Source of the DNA: Hydrocarboniphaga daqingensis
GTDB lineage: Bacteria > Pseudomonadota > Gammaproteobacteria > Nevskiales > Nevskiaceae
DNA: 64,000 nt
Assembly: GCF_900129825.1 (NCBI RefSeq)
Contig: NZ_FQWZ01000002.1
Location: 428,641 to 492,640 of the forward strand
Direction: 5' to 3'
Shown here: positions 32,223-41,432 of the stretch, piece after piece
Numbering within the stretch: the stretch's first letter is position 1
Layout of the letters: each line of letters begins with the position of its first letter
Notes under the pieces: generated by a model
Seen by the model: the letters and a program-made list of their open reading frames with translations, nothing else
Databases searched by the model: none
What the model was told of the DNA's origin: nothing
Translations under genes and position numbers: made by a program

Positions 32223-32364
32223 TCCGCTGATCGCCACCGAAGCACCGTGCCACGGCCCCGATGGACGATGACCAGTCCACCGGGGCTTGTAGCGTGGCGC
32301 GGGCGCGTCGCATGCGGGCCCGAAACCTCCAAGCGCATCCATCACCCTTAACGAGAGAATCACC

Positions 32365-32592
32365 ATGATGATCCCGAATGGTTCGTTGATCACGGCCACA
32401 CCCGAAGAAGGCCGACAGCTCGCGATGACGATGGCGAGACTCGTCATCAAGGCCACACAACCCGACGAGGCAGTGCGATCGCGGCTGCGCGATGTCTACG
32501 CCAATGACGCGATGGCCTTGCTGCAGGTCGGGCAGACCGTCGCGATCGAATTCGCCACGATTGCGGCCGCTAACGGCTACTGGAGAACCTGA
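32365..32592 (+). CDS. Small hypothetical protein, 75 aa
   Basis: A short ORF with ATG-ATG start and GAGAG about eight bases upstream. Protein is helical and soluble (MMIPNGSLITATPEEGRQL ..., ending ANGYWRT), with no signal, Cys or membrane span. Codon use fits the genome. It follows the HbpS-like gene by 143 bp and precedes a minus-strand AraC gene. No family recognised. Confidence 0.45.
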   Translation: MMIPNGSLITATPEEGRQLAMTMARLVIKATQPDEAVRSRLRDVYANDAMALLQVGQTVAIEFATIAAANGYWRT

Positions 32593-32710
32593 GCGCGCGC
32601 CGTATGCGCAGCGCTCGCTGACGCAGCGCATCAGCGTGGTCGGCGCCGTTTAGCGCCGCTGCTCCCGAGCCGCCATTGATCGAACGGAGCCGTCTCGGCC
32701 GTCGCCTCGC

Positions 32711-33730
32711 TCAACCGCTGCCGCTGCGCCATTGCTGAGGCGATACGCCGGTCCAGCGCCGGAACGCGCGGGTGAATGCGCTGTGTTCCGAATAGCCGAG
32801 CAGCCACGCGACCTCGGCCAGCGACAGCCGCGGATCACGCAAGTGGTTTTCGGCCAGTTGGCGGCGCGTGTCATCGCACAGTTGGCGGAACTGCAGGCCG
32901 CGATCGCTTAAGCGGCGATGCAGCGTGCGCGGCGTGATGTGCATGGCGGTCGCGATCGGCTCCAGGCTCGGCTCGCCGCTCTGCAGTTGCCGCGTGATCG
33001 CCTGCCGCACCTCGCGTTCCAGCTCGTCACCGGCCGGCAATTGCGCCAGCAGCGTGCGCGCCTGCTGTTCCATCAAGTCGAGCAGTGCGTCGTCGGGCTG
33101 GCGCAGCGGTTGTTGCAGCAAGTCGGCGGCGAAGCGCACGCCCGGCAGCGGTTGGTCGAACAGAACCGGGCAGCCGAAATACGCTTCGTACGGCGTCACG
33201 TCGGCCGGGCGTGGATGCGGAAAGCGCACGGCTTCGATTTGCGGCGCGCCAACCGTGATGTTGCGAGCGAACTGCACCAGCGCGGTCAGCGCGGTTTCGT
33301 CGACCAGCGCGCCCATCGATTCCGGCGCGTTGCGCCATTCGATGGTCACCGTGTGCGGCTCGACGCGCACGTCCATCTGCGCCACATGCGCGATCAGCCG
33401 GTCGTATTGCTGCCAGCGCAGCAGCGCGGCGCCGACGTCGCGGCAGGCATGCAGCACATACCCGAGCACGCCCAGATGCGCAGTGCGAATCTGCTGGCCC
33501 AGGTGCAAGCCGAGCAGCGGGTCCTGCAGCGCCGCCGCTGCGCGCTCCAGCATCTGCCGCCAGTGGCGGCCGGCGTAGCGGCCCAGGCCGCGGTCAGCAT
33601 CGGCCGGCCGCGCCTCTCCCAGCACTTGCTGCGCGTCGAGCCCTTGCAACGACAGGTAGTCGAACAGCAGCCGAACATAGGTGCTGGAGTAGTAGACGTC
33701 GTGGATCGTCGTCGGCGAAGGCGTGGCCAT
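32711..33730 (-). CDS. AraC-family transcriptional regulator (Arabinose_bd-like N domain)
   Basis: A 339-residue regulator. The N-terminal ligand domain (about 20-215) has the OruR/ArgR-like layout (YVRLLFDYLSLQGLD..., GVLGYVLHACRDVGAALLRW) and the C-terminal AraC HTH is at about 240-338 (LEPIATAMHITPRTLHRRLSDRGLQF ... LLGYSEHSAFTRAFRRWTG). Start at 33730 (MATPSP). It is divergent from the sterol-desaturase-family gene with about 95 bp between, so it likely controls that gene. The ligand is inferred to be an oxidised lipid or alkane-type signal, from the neighbour alone. Confidence 0.9.
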   Translation of the reverse strand: MATPSPTTIHDVYYSSTYVRLLFDYLSLQGLDAQQVLGEARPADADRGLGRYAGRHWRQMLERAAAALQDPLLGLHLGQQIRTAHLGVLGYVLHACRDVGAALLRWQQYDRLIAHVAQMDVRVEPHTVTIEWRNAPESMGALVDETALTALVQFARNITVGAPQIEAVRFPHPRPADVTPYEAYFGCPVLFDQPLPGVRFAADLLQQPLRQPDDALLDLMEQQARTLLAQLPAGDELEREVRQAITRQLQSGEPSLEPIATAMHITPRTLHRRLSDRGLQFRQLCDDTRRQLAENHLRDPRLSLAEVAWLLGYSEHSAFTRAFRRWTGVSPQQWRSGSG

Positions 33731-33825
33731 GTCCGAAAATGTCAAGCGATTGGCTCCCGCTGTCAACGCGGTGGCGCTGGTGCCGCGGCAAGCTGTCGGC
33801 ACTGAAACAGTGCGGGGAGCCGATG

Positions 33826-34854
33826 ATGGCATTCGAAACCGTGGGGTCGTTGATGGCGGATCTGTGGGCCGGGCTGCGCCCGCTGCTCGGTGACGACGTC
33901 GATTGGAAGCAGGTGTTTCTGATCGGTATGACGCCGCTGTTTCTGCTGGCGTTCATGACCGAGTTCGTCGTCGAGCGTCGCCGTGGTCGCCGCGCTGCGT
34001 TCCATTGGAAGGAGATCGCCGCCAACCTGTCGCTCGGCGCCGGCTACCAAGTGGCCGAAGTGCTGATGTGGACGCTGCTGACCGGTGGCATCTTTGCCTG
34101 GGTGTATCAGCACCGGCTGTTCACGGTGCCGGTCAACGGCTGGACGATCCTGCCGATCTTCGTGCTGGTGGAGCTGTGCTATTACGCGTTCCATCGCAGC
34201 TCGCATCGCGTGCGCTGGTTCTGGGCCGCGCATGTGCCGCATCACAGCGGCCAGGTGATGAACTTCACCACGGCAATGCGCCAGTCGGTGCTCAACGCGT
34301 TCGTCGGCACGTTCGTGTTCATGCTGCCGCCGGTGTGGCTCGGCGTGCCGCCGGCGGTGGTGATGTTCCTGCTTGCGGTGGACTTGGCGTACCAGTACTT
34401 CGTGCACACCGAAGCGGTCGGACGCTTTCCGCGCTGGTACGAATACTGGTTCGACACGCCGTCGAATCACCGCGTCCATCACGGCCGCAACCCGCAGTAC
34501 ATCGACCGCAACTATGGCGGCGTGCTGATCGTGTTCGACCGCTGGTTCGGCACCTACGCCGAAGAACGCGAGCCGGTCGACTACGGCATCACGCGGCAGA
34601 TCCGCTCATACAACGTGTTTGTGCTCAACTTCCACGAGTTCGTCGATATGTGGCGCGACGTGCTGGCGCCTGGCCCGCTGCGGCAGCGGCTGCGCCACTT
34701 GTGGATGCCGCCCGAATGGCAGCGTGAAGGACACACGCCGCTGCACACTTGGACGGTCGAGTCGGTATCGTCGCCGTCGTCTTCAGCGACAGCGACGACG
34801 ACCGTAGCATCCGCTGCATCACCATCGGGCGGCGCCATGCCGGCAGCGTCCTGA
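33826..34854 (+). CDS. Sterol desaturase / fatty acid hydroxylase superfamily protein
   Basis: A 342-residue integral membrane non-heme di-iron oxygenase. Four or five membrane segments precede the His clusters: HRSSHR (HxxxH), HVPHHSG (HxxHH) and NHRVHHGRN (HxxHH), the eight-His set of the family. The C-terminal tail is low-complexity Ser/Thr/Ala. The start at 33826 is preceded by GGGGAG six bases away; ATG 33823 is an alternative. The enzyme hydroxylates or desaturates lipid substrates such as sterols, fatty acids or carotenoids. A divergent AraC regulator is adjacent; a DUF4345 gene follows. Confidence 0.9.
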   Translation: MAFETVGSLMADLWAGLRPLLGDDVDWKQVFLIGMTPLFLLAFMTEFVVERRRGRRAAFHWKEIAANLSLGAGYQVAEVLMWTLLTGGIFAWVYQHRLFTVPVNGWTILPIFVLVELCYYAFHRSSHRVRWFWAAHVPHHSGQVMNFTTAMRQSVLNAFVGTFVFMLPPVWLGVPPAVVMFLLAVDLAYQYFVHTEAVGRFPRWYEYWFDTPSNHRVHHGRNPQYIDRNYGGVLIVFDRWFGTYAEEREPVDYGITRQIRSYNVFVLNFHEFVDMWRDVLAPGPLRQRLRHLWMPPEWQREGHTPLHTWTVESVSSPSSSATATTTVASAASPSGGAMPAAS

Positions 34855-34884
34855 GCCCCGCTCCAACACGTTCACGAGGCTTGC

Positions 34885-35274
34885 ATGCTCACTTTCACCC
34901 GTGTCTTTCTGGCGCTGTCGGCGCTGGCCTTTCTGCTGATCGGGCTCAACACGTTTCACGACCCGGTCGCGGCGATGGCCGGCATTGACCTGGTGCCGGC
35001 CTCCGCCAGCGCGCTGAACGAAGTGCGCGCCAATTACGGCAGCCTGCAGATCGCATTCGGTGCGCTGTTGCTGGCCGGCGCGCTGTCGGCGTCGTTCCTG
35101 CGGCCGGCGTTATGGATTTATTTCGCGATTTGCGGCGGCCTCGTCGCGGGCCGCATCGTCGGGCTGGTCGTCGATGGCTTGCCCAACCACGTGATCCTGA
35201 CGCTGATGGCCACCGAAGTCGTCACCGCGCTGGTATCGGCGCTGCTGTTGTGGCGTCTGCCGCGCGCGGCTTGA
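34885..35274 (+). CDS. DUF4345 family membrane protein
   Basis: A 129-residue protein with four hydrophobic segments and the family motif NEVRANYGSLQIAFG. Small integral membrane protein of unknown role. It starts 30 bp after the sterol-desaturase stop and is probably co-transcribed. It converges on the alpha/beta hydrolase gene with 6 bp between the stops. Confidence 0.85.
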   Translation: MLTFTRVFLALSALAFLLIGLNTFHDPVAAMAGIDLVPASASALNEVRANYGSLQIAFGALLLAGALSASFLRPALWIYFAICGGLVAGRIVGLVVDGLPNHVILTLMATEVVTALVSALLLWRLPRAA

Positions 35275-35280
35275 GCTGGC

Positions 35281-36093
35281 TCAGCCGTTGGGCGTCGCGT
35301 CGATGAAGCGGCGGATCGCATCGGCCACCGTCTGCGGCTGTTCCACGGCAAGCCAATGGCCGGCGTCCGGCACGGCCACGATCTGGCGCGCGCCGAAGCG
35401 GTCGGCAAACTGGCGCGGCAGATAAGGATCGCGTTCGCCCCATAGCACCAGCGTTGGCACGCGCTGTGTCAGTGCCAGCAGCTGATCTTCCCAGCCGCGG
35501 AAGTTGGCCGGGTCCGACTTGCGGTACAGCGCCAGCACCATGCGCCGCATCGATGGCGTCATCAGCGCGTAGGCGGCGTCCAGATGCGCGTCGCTGATGT
35601 GTGGCGAGCCGCGCCGCGTTTCCAGCGCGAGTATCCAGCGGTTCATCAGCCGCATCGACAACTCGCCGAGCCACGGCGTGCGCCACACGCGGCCCCAGAA
35701 ATGCCAGCGGTAGTCGGAGAAAAACAGCGTGTTGTTGACGACGATGCGCCGCACCTTGTGCGGATGGCGCACCGCCCAGGCCATGCCGTAGGGGCCGCCG
35801 AAGTCGTGCATCACCAGCGTCAGCGGTTGATCGATGCCGGCTTGCGTCACCGCGTGGTCGACGAAGGCCGCCATGTGCTCCAGCGAATAATCAAAGCCGG
35901 GCGGCACTGGCGTGGCGCCGAAGCCGGGCAGGTCGGGCGCAACGCAGCGCAGCGTCGGCGCCAGCCGGTCGATCACCGGCTGCCACATCGCCGACGAGTC
36001 GGGGTTGCCGTGCAATAGCAGCACCGGCTCGCCGTGACCAACGTCGATGCGGTGTACCGGGGCGTTGCGCAGCAGCGGAGCGGAGGCGGTCAT
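35281..36093 (-). CDS. Alpha/beta hydrolase with Asp nucleophile (haloalkane-dehalogenase-like)
   Basis: A 270-residue alpha/beta-hydrolase. The oxyanion-hole motif HGNPDSS is near residue 28, and the nucleophile elbow is MHDFGGPYG, so the nucleophile is Asp97 and not Ser. The catalytic His is in DAGHWLAVEQP near the C terminus. An Asp nucleophile with HGNP is the pattern of haloalkane and haloacetate dehalogenases and epoxide hydrolases. Start at 36093 (MTASAP); the frame extends to 36117 without obvious reason. No halogen-metabolism genes adjoin, so the substrate is open. Confidence 0.88.
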   Translation of the reverse strand: MTASAPLLRNAPVHRIDVGHGEPVLLLHGNPDSSAMWQPVIDRLAPTLRCVAPDLPGFGATPVPPGFDYSLEHMAAFVDHAVTQAGIDQPLTLVMHDFGGPYGMAWAVRHPHKVRRIVVNNTLFFSDYRWHFWGRVWRTPWLGELSMRLMNRWILALETRRGSPHISDAHLDAAYALMTPSMRRMVLALYRKSDPANFRGWEDQLLALTQRVPTLVLWGERDPYLPRQFADRFGARQIVAVPDAGHWLAVEQPQTVADAIRRFIDATPNG

Positions 36094-36222
36094 GGCGAGG
36101 GCCAATAGCAGGGGCAAGCGAGGTTATGCGCTGACCAACGGCGCGGCACCACCCGGCGCAGGCTCGGGCTATGCTCGCCGCGCCGGGCGCAGGGCCCGGA
36201 TACCCTGGGGAGGGGTTCAATC

Positions 36223-36561
36223 ATGATGACGAGCAAGCAGTGCATGGCGGCTCTGATCGGGCTGGCCGCGTCGGTCGTAGCGACGCAAGCAGCGGCGACC
36301 GACGATCTGGAGTTCGTGCTGAAGAACAAGACGTCGGAGGCGCTGACCGAGTTCTACGCATCGCCTCCGGGCACCGACGACTGGGAAGAGGACATTCTCG
36401 GCCGCGACGTGCTCGAGCCCGGCGAGAAGGTCACGATCACGATCGCCGACAAGCGCGAAGACTGCCGCTACGACTTGAAAGCCGTGTTCGAAGGCGGCGA
36501 AGAAGTCGAACAGCGCAAAGTCGACCTGTGCGACACCGAGGTCTACGAGTTCACCGAGTAA
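36223..36561 (+). CDS. Small secreted conserved protein, 112 aa
   Basis: Signal peptide (MMTSKQCMAALIGLAASVVA, cleavage near TQAAA). The mature part is acidic with ELKNKT-like opening, EFYASPPGTDDWEEDILGRDVL, a central DCRYDLKAVFEGG and VDLCDTEVYEFTE. Two Cys residues may pair. Homologues with the pattern of SP...DW..D.LG...L are common secreted proteins, sometimes mislabelled as argininosuccinate lyase. Function unknown. The GGGGAGGGG before ATG 36223 supports the start. A 14-bp hairpin follows. Confidence 0.78.
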   Translation: MMTSKQCMAALIGLAASVVATQAAATDDLEFVLKNKTSEALTEFYASPPGTDDWEEDILGRDVLEPGEKVTITIADKREDCRYDLKAVFEGGEEVEQRKVDLCDTEVYEFTE

Positions 36562-36574
36562 GCGCGCATCCACT

Positions 36575-36610
36575 CGCGGCGACCGTGCACGGTTGCGCAC
36601 GGTCGCCGCG
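36575..36610. terminator. Hairpin shared by two convergent genes
   Basis: A 14-bp perfect inverted repeat CGCGGCGACCGTGC (36575-36588) with its complement at 36597-36610, loop 8 bases. It lies between the small secreted protein gene and the convergent alanine symporter gene, fitting a bidirectional terminator, although no long T-run follows on either strand. Confidence 0.6.
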
Positions 36611-36628
36611 ATTCGTGCATCACCGCGA

Positions 36629-38068
36629 TCAGCCGCGCAGCTTGTCGCGCCACAGCGTGGCGTTGGCGATGCCCAAGGCGTCGGGGTCGAACACTGGTGA
36701 TTGGCCGGCCTTCTTCTGCGCTTCGTAATCCTTCAGCGCGATCAGCGCCGGCTTTTGCAGAATCAGAATCGCGATCACGTTGAGCCAGGCCATCAGGCCT
36801 ACGCCGATGTCACCGAGCGCCCATGCCGTTTCGGCGCTGCGCACGGTGCCGTAGCCCACCGCCAGCAACAGGCCGACCCGCAGCACTTGCGTCATCCAGG
36901 GCCGATGCACTTTGCGGTTGATGTACGCGATGTTGGTTTCGGCCATGTAGTAGTAGGCGACGATCGTCGTGAAAGCGAAGAACAGAATCGCGATCGCAAC
37001 GAAGCCGGCGCCATAGCCGGGCATGATCGATTCAACGGCCGCCTGAGCGTAGCCGGGGCCAGGCGACACGCCGGGCAGCGCTTCGGTGATCATGCCGCCG
37101 GCCGGGTGGATCACGTTGTACAAGCCGGTCGACAGGATCATGAACGCGGTCGCCGAGCAGACCATCAGCGTGTCGACGTAGATCGAAAACGCCTGCACGT
37201 ATCCCTGCTGCGCCGGATGCGCCACTTCGGCCGCCGCGGCCGGATGCGGCCCGGTGCCCTGGCCGGCTTCGTTGGAATAGATGCCGCGCTTGACGCCCCA
37301 TTCGATCGCCAGGCCCAGCACCGCGCCAAACGCCGCGTTGGCGCCGAACGCGCTGCCGATGATCAAGCCGAACACTTCGGGCACTTTCGACACGTTGCTG
37401 AACATGATCGCGAACGCCACCAGAATGTAGGCCCCGGCCATGAACGGCACCACCAGCTCGGCAAAGCGCGCAATGCGGCGCACGCCGCCGTAGATGATCA
37501 CGGCCAGCGCCACCACCAGGCCGCCGGCCGTCACCGCCGGCGCGACGCCCCAGGCGGTGTTCAGGCTCGCCGCGATGCCGTTGGCCTGCACGCCCGGCAG
37601 CAGCAAGCCGGTGGCGATCACGGTGGCGATCGCGAACGTCCACGCGTACCACTTCTGGTTCATCGCCTTTTCGATGTAGTAAGCGGGCCCGCCGCGATAC
37701 TGGCCTTGCTCATCGCGCTCTTTGTAGATCTGCGCCAGCGTCGACTCGACATAGGCCGTCGACGCACCGAGGAAGGCCACCATCCACATCCAGAACACCG
37801 CGCCGGGCCCGCCATAGGCGATCGCCGTGGCGACGCCGGCGATGTTGCCGATGCCGACGCGCCCCGACAGCGACATCGCCAGCGCCTGGAACGCCGACAC
37901 GCCCGACGCGGATTTTTCGCTATGTGCCATCAACCGCAGCATCTCGCCCAGGCCGCGCACCTGCATGAAGCGCGTGCGGATCGAAAAGTACAGGCCGGCG
38001 CCCAGGCACAGCGCGATCAGCGCCCGGCTCCAGACGAGGTTGTTGATGGCGCCGATAATGGCATCCAC
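36629..38068 (-). CDS. Alanine/glycine:cation symporter (AGCS family)
   Basis: A 479-residue sodium- or proton-coupled alanine/glycine carrier. About 11 membrane segments. The family signature GPGAVFWMWMVAFLGASTAYVESTLAQIYK is visible, as is EWGVKRGIYSNEAGQGTGPHPAAA (substrate and cation region). The start at 38068 is a GTG (MDAIIGAINNLVW) with GGAG ten bases upstream. The open frame to 38158 precedes it without family-like sequence. It is divergent from a TetA-like MFS across 142 bp. Confidence 0.93.
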   Translation of the reverse strand: MDAIIGAINNLVWSRALIALCLGAGLYFSIRTRFMQVRGLGEMLRLMAHSEKSASGVSAFQALAMSLSGRVGIGNIAGVATAIAYGGPGAVFWMWMVAFLGASTAYVESTLAQIYKERDEQGQYRGGPAYYIEKAMNQKWYAWTFAIATVIATGLLLPGVQANGIAASLNTAWGVAPAVTAGGLVVALAVIIYGGVRRIARFAELVVPFMAGAYILVAFAIMFSNVSKVPEVFGLIIGSAFGANAAFGAVLGLAIEWGVKRGIYSNEAGQGTGPHPAAAAEVAHPAQQGYVQAFSIYVDTLMVCSATAFMILSTGLYNVIHPAGGMITEALPGVSPGPGYAQAAVESIMPGYGAGFVAIAILFFAFTTIVAYYYMAETNIAYINRKVHRPWMTQVLRVGLLLAVGYGTVRSAETAWALGDIGVGLMAWLNVIAILILQKPALIALKDYEAQKKAGQSPVFDPDALGIANATLWRDKLRG

Positions 38069-38210
38069 GATGAGGGTTCTCCTTGGGGGCAGGGACGGCG
38101 TCGGCGCTGACAAGCAAGATCCGGCGCAGGCGGGCGCCGGCCGATTCGCGCCGGTCACCGTCAGCGGCGATGATGCGCGGCCTCCATGCTACCGGCCTGA
38201 CGCCGTCCCG

Positions 38211-39395
38211 ATGAACTCGCGCCTGAACCTGCGCCTGAGCTTGATCCTGTTCACCGTCGTGCTCGACACCGCCGGCATCGGCCTGATCATGCCGGTGCTG
38301 CCGCGGCTGCTGCGCGAACTGATGCAGGCTGCCGACGTCAGCGCCGTCTACGGCCTGCTGCTGGCGCTGTACGCGCTGATGCAGTTCGTGTTTTCGCCGA
38401 TCCTGGGCGCGCTCAGCGACCGCTACGGTCGCCGGCCGGTGCTGCTGGTGTCGATCGGCGGTGCCGCGCTCGACTATCTGGTGATGGCGTCGAGCACGAC
38501 GCTGAGCCTGCTGGTGATCGGCCGGCTGGTCGCCGGCATCACCGGCGCCAACGTCGCCGTGGCCACGGCCTACATCGCCGACATCACGCCCGAATCGCAA
38601 CGCGCGCAACGCTACGGCTGGTTCAATGCTTGTTTCGGTCTGGGCTTCATCGCCGGGCCGATGCTCGGTGGCCTGCTCGGCGAATGGTCGCCGCGCTACC
38701 CGTTCGTCGCAGCGGCCGTGCTAAACGGCCTCAACTTCCTGATGGCGCTGCTGGTGCTGCCCGAGTCGCGCAGCGGCGCGCCGCGCTCGCTGAGTTGGGC
38801 GGCGATCAACCCGCTGGCGGCCTTCACGCGGCTGGCCGCGATGCCGGCGCTGCTGCCGATGATCGCGATCTACTTCGTGATCTACCTGATCGGCCAGTTG
38901 CCGGGCTCGCTGTGGGTCATCTACGGCGAGGACCGCTTCGCGTGGACGCCGCGGCTGATCGGCATCACCTTGGCCGGCTTCGGCCTGCTGCATGCGCTGG
39001 TACAGGCGCTGGTCACTGGGCCGATGACGCGCTGGCTCGGCGAACGCCGCGCGATCATCGTCGGCATCGTCTGCGACGGCAGCGCCTATGCGGCGATGGC
39101 CTTCGTTACCGGCACCGGCGCGGTGCTGGCGCTGATGCCGCTGTTCGCGCTCGGCGGCGTCGCGCTGCCAGCGCTGCAGGCGCTGATCTCCTCGCAGGTC
39201 GATGAGAGCCGCCAGGGCCAGCTGCAGGGCACGCTGGTGAGCCTGGTCAGCTTGAGCGCGATCATCGGGCCGCTGGCGGCAACGGCCGCTTATGCCGCCA
39301 GTCGCGACGCGTTTCCGGGGCTGGTGTGGCTGGCCGCGGCCTCGCTGTACCTGCTGTGCATTCCCTTGCTGCGCTATCGCGCCGGCGGCCACTGA
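38211..39395 (+). CDS. TetA-like MFS exporter
   Basis: A 394-residue 12-segment major facilitator. The opening NLRLSLILFTVVLDTAGIGLIMPVLPRLLREL and the loop-2 motif GALSDRYGRRPVLL match the TetA tetracycline/H+ antiporter group. A TetR partner is not adjacent, so the role may be general drug efflux and not tetracycline resistance. Start ATG 38211. It is divergent from the alanine symporter and followed 75 bp later by an OPT transporter. Confidence 0.88.
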   Translation: MNSRLNLRLSLILFTVVLDTAGIGLIMPVLPRLLRELMQAADVSAVYGLLLALYALMQFVFSPILGALSDRYGRRPVLLVSIGGAALDYLVMASSTTLSLLVIGRLVAGITGANVAVATAYIADITPESQRAQRYGWFNACFGLGFIAGPMLGGLLGEWSPRYPFVAAAVLNGLNFLMALLVLPESRSGAPRSLSWAAINPLAAFTRLAAMPALLPMIAIYFVIYLIGQLPGSLWVIYGEDRFAWTPRLIGITLAGFGLLHALVQALVTGPMTRWLGERRAIIVGIVCDGSAYAAMAFVTGTGAVLALMPLFALGGVALPALQALISSQVDESRQGQLQGTLVSLVSLSAIIGPLAATAAYAASRDAFPGLVWLAAASLYLLCIPLLRYRAGGH

Positions 39396-39470
39396 GGGTT
39401 TTGCAGGTTTGCGCGGCGGCGAGCGCCACGCTGACAATGCGGCGCTCGTCATACCAGGGGTCTCCAAGCC

Positions 39471-41405
39471 GTGAACGCAGCCCAACCTGCCGTCCGCCAG
39501 CTGTCGCTGCGCGCCGTGATCCTGTCGATGGTGCTGGCGATGATCCTCGCCGCCGCCAACGCCTACCTCGGCTTGTTTGCCGGCTTGACGATCGCCACGG
39601 CGATTCCGGCGGCCGTGGTGTCGATGGCCGTGCTGCGGTTGTTCGGCGGCGGCAGCATTCTGGAAAACAACATCGTGCAGACCGGCGCCTCGGCCGGCTC
39701 GTCGATCGCGGCGGGCGTGATTTTTACGATTCCGGCGCTGGTGATCCTCGGTTACTGGCAGGACTTCCGCTACAGCTGGGTGCTGGCCATTGCCGGCCTC
39801 GGCGGCCTGCTCGGCGTGCTGTTCTCGGTGCCGCTGCGGCGCACGATGATCGTCGAAGAGCCGCTGGCTTTTCCCGAAGGCAAGGCCGCGGCCGAAGTGC
39901 TGAAGGCCGGCGAAAACCCCGGTGACGGCGTCAAGACGCTGGCCTTTGCCGGCGCGCTCGGTGCGGTGATCAAGCTTGCCGCGGCCAGCGGCCTGCGACT
40001 GATTCCGGATGCCGCGATCGGCGCGACGTTCTTCGGCCGCTACTTCGCGTTCATGGGCACCAATCTGTCGCCGGCGCTGCTCGGCGTCGGCTACATCGTC
40101 GGGCTCAACGTCGGCATCGTCGTCGTCGCCGGCAGCATCCTGTCGTGGAACATCGCGATCCCGCTGTATCACGCGTTCTTCCTCGACAGCGATCCGACGC
40201 TGGCCGCGAAGATCGCCGGCGCGGGTGCCGAAGATATCGGCTACGCGATCTGGTCGGCCAAGATCCGCTATCTGGGCGTCGGCGCGATGTTGATCGGCGG
40301 CGTGTGGACGCTGTTCTCGCTGCGCAAGTCGCTGGCCAGCGGAATCAAGAGCGGCCTGGCGGCGGCGCGCAAGAACGTCGGCGGGGTGGCCGTGGCCGAG
40401 GTGGATCGCGACCTGCCGATGAAGTGGATGCTGATCGCGCTGGTGGTGTTCACGATCCCGCTGGCGCTGCTGTATCAGGCCATCGTCGGCAGCTGGCTGG
40501 TCGCGATCCCGATGACGATCATCATGATCGTCGCCGGCTTTCTGTTCGTGTCGGTGTCGGGTTATCTGGCCGGCCTGGTCGGCTCGTCAAACAACCCGGT
40601 GTCCGGCATCACAATCGCGACGATCCTATTCGCGTCGCTGGTGCTGATTCTGCTGCTGGGCCGCGACTCGCCGATCGGCGCCGTCGCCGCGATCATGATC
40701 GGCGCCGTGGTCTGTTGCGCGGCGGCGGTCGGCGGCGACAACCTGCAGGATTTAAAGGCCGGCTACATCGTCGGCGCGACACCGTGGAAACAGCAGCTGA
40801 TGCTCGGCATCGGCGCGTTTTCGTGCGCGCTGGTGATGGCGCCGGTGCTCAATCTGCTGGCCGCAGCCTACGGCATCGGCGCGCCGACGCCAGAGCATCC
40901 CAATGCGCTGGCCGCACCGCAGGCAAACCTGATGGCCTCGGTTGCCCAGGGCATGTTTGGCGGCCAGTTGCCGTGGTCGATGATCGCCATCGGTTCCGGT
41001 ATCGGCGCCGCTGTGATCGCACTCGACGAATGGCTCAAGGCGCGTCGCAGCAGCTTCCGCGTGCCGGTGCTCGGCGCGGCGATCGGCATTTACCTGCCGC
41101 TGGAACTGATGGTGCCGATCTTCGTCGGCGGTCTGCTGGCGTACATCGTCGAGCGTCGCCACGGTGTGCTCGGCGCCGCCGAAGAAGAGCGCGAGCGCGT
41201 GCATCGCCCCGGCGTGCTGTTCTCGGCCGGCTTGATCACCGGCGAGGCCCTGATGGGCATCTTCATGGCGATTCCGATCGTGGTGTCCGGCAGCGCCGAG
41301 GTGCTGGCGCTGCCGGAGAGCTTCCAGTTCGGCAAGTTCGTTGGCTTGGTGGTGCTGGCGCTGATCGCGGTGCTACTGGTGCGCGCAGCGGGCAAGCGCG
41401 CCTGA
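39471..41405 (+). CDS. OPT-family oligopeptide transporter
   Basis: A 644-residue polytopic transporter of the oligopeptide transporter family. It has the family opening LSLRAVILSMVLAMILAAANAYLGLFAGLT, FGGGSILENNIVQTGASAGSSIAAGVIFT and the EEPLAFPEGKAAAEVLKAG segment. It imports short peptides or metal-chelate complexes. Start is a GTG at 39471 (MNAAQP). A prokaryotic member of moderate length; the EmrB gene converges 27 bp on with an imperfect hairpin between. Confidence 0.92.
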   Translation: MNAAQPAVRQLSLRAVILSMVLAMILAAANAYLGLFAGLTIATAIPAAVVSMAVLRLFGGGSILENNIVQTGASAGSSIAAGVIFTIPALVILGYWQDFRYSWVLAIAGLGGLLGVLFSVPLRRTMIVEEPLAFPEGKAAAEVLKAGENPGDGVKTLAFAGALGAVIKLAAASGLRLIPDAAIGATFFGRYFAFMGTNLSPALLGVGYIVGLNVGIVVVAGSILSWNIAIPLYHAFFLDSDPTLAAKIAGAGAEDIGYAIWSAKIRYLGVGAMLIGGVWTLFSLRKSLASGIKSGLAAARKNVGGVAVAEVDRDLPMKWMLIALVVFTIPLALLYQAIVGSWLVAIPMTIIMIVAGFLFVSVSGYLAGLVGSSNNPVSGITIATILFASLVLILLLGRDSPIGAVAAIMIGAVVCCAAAVGGDNLQDLKAGYIVGATPWKQQLMLGIGAFSCALVMAPVLNLLAAAYGIGAPTPEHPNALAAPQANLMASVAQGMFGGQLPWSMIAIGSGIGAAVIALDEWLKARRSSFRVPVLGAAIGIYLPLELMVPIFVGGLLAYIVERRHGVLGAAEEERERVHRPGVLFSAGLITGEALMGIFMAIPIVVSGSAEVLALPESFQFGKFVGLVVLALIAVLLVRAAGKRA

Positions 41406-41431
41406 CGCACGCGCTCAGCGCGCGCTGCGTC
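41404..41431. terminator. Imperfect hairpin between convergent OPT and emrB genes
   Basis: GACGCA (41404-41409) pairs with TGCGTC (41426-41431), with GCGC repeats inside that can extend the stem. It lies exactly between the two convergent stops. No T-run, so a weak bidirectional terminator. Confidence 0.4.
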
Positions 41432-41432
41432 G

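Noticed and set aside
38211-39395. Tetracycline resistance gene
   Set aside because: TetA-like motifs are present but there is no adjacent TetR and the family is broad; kept as a general MFS exporter.
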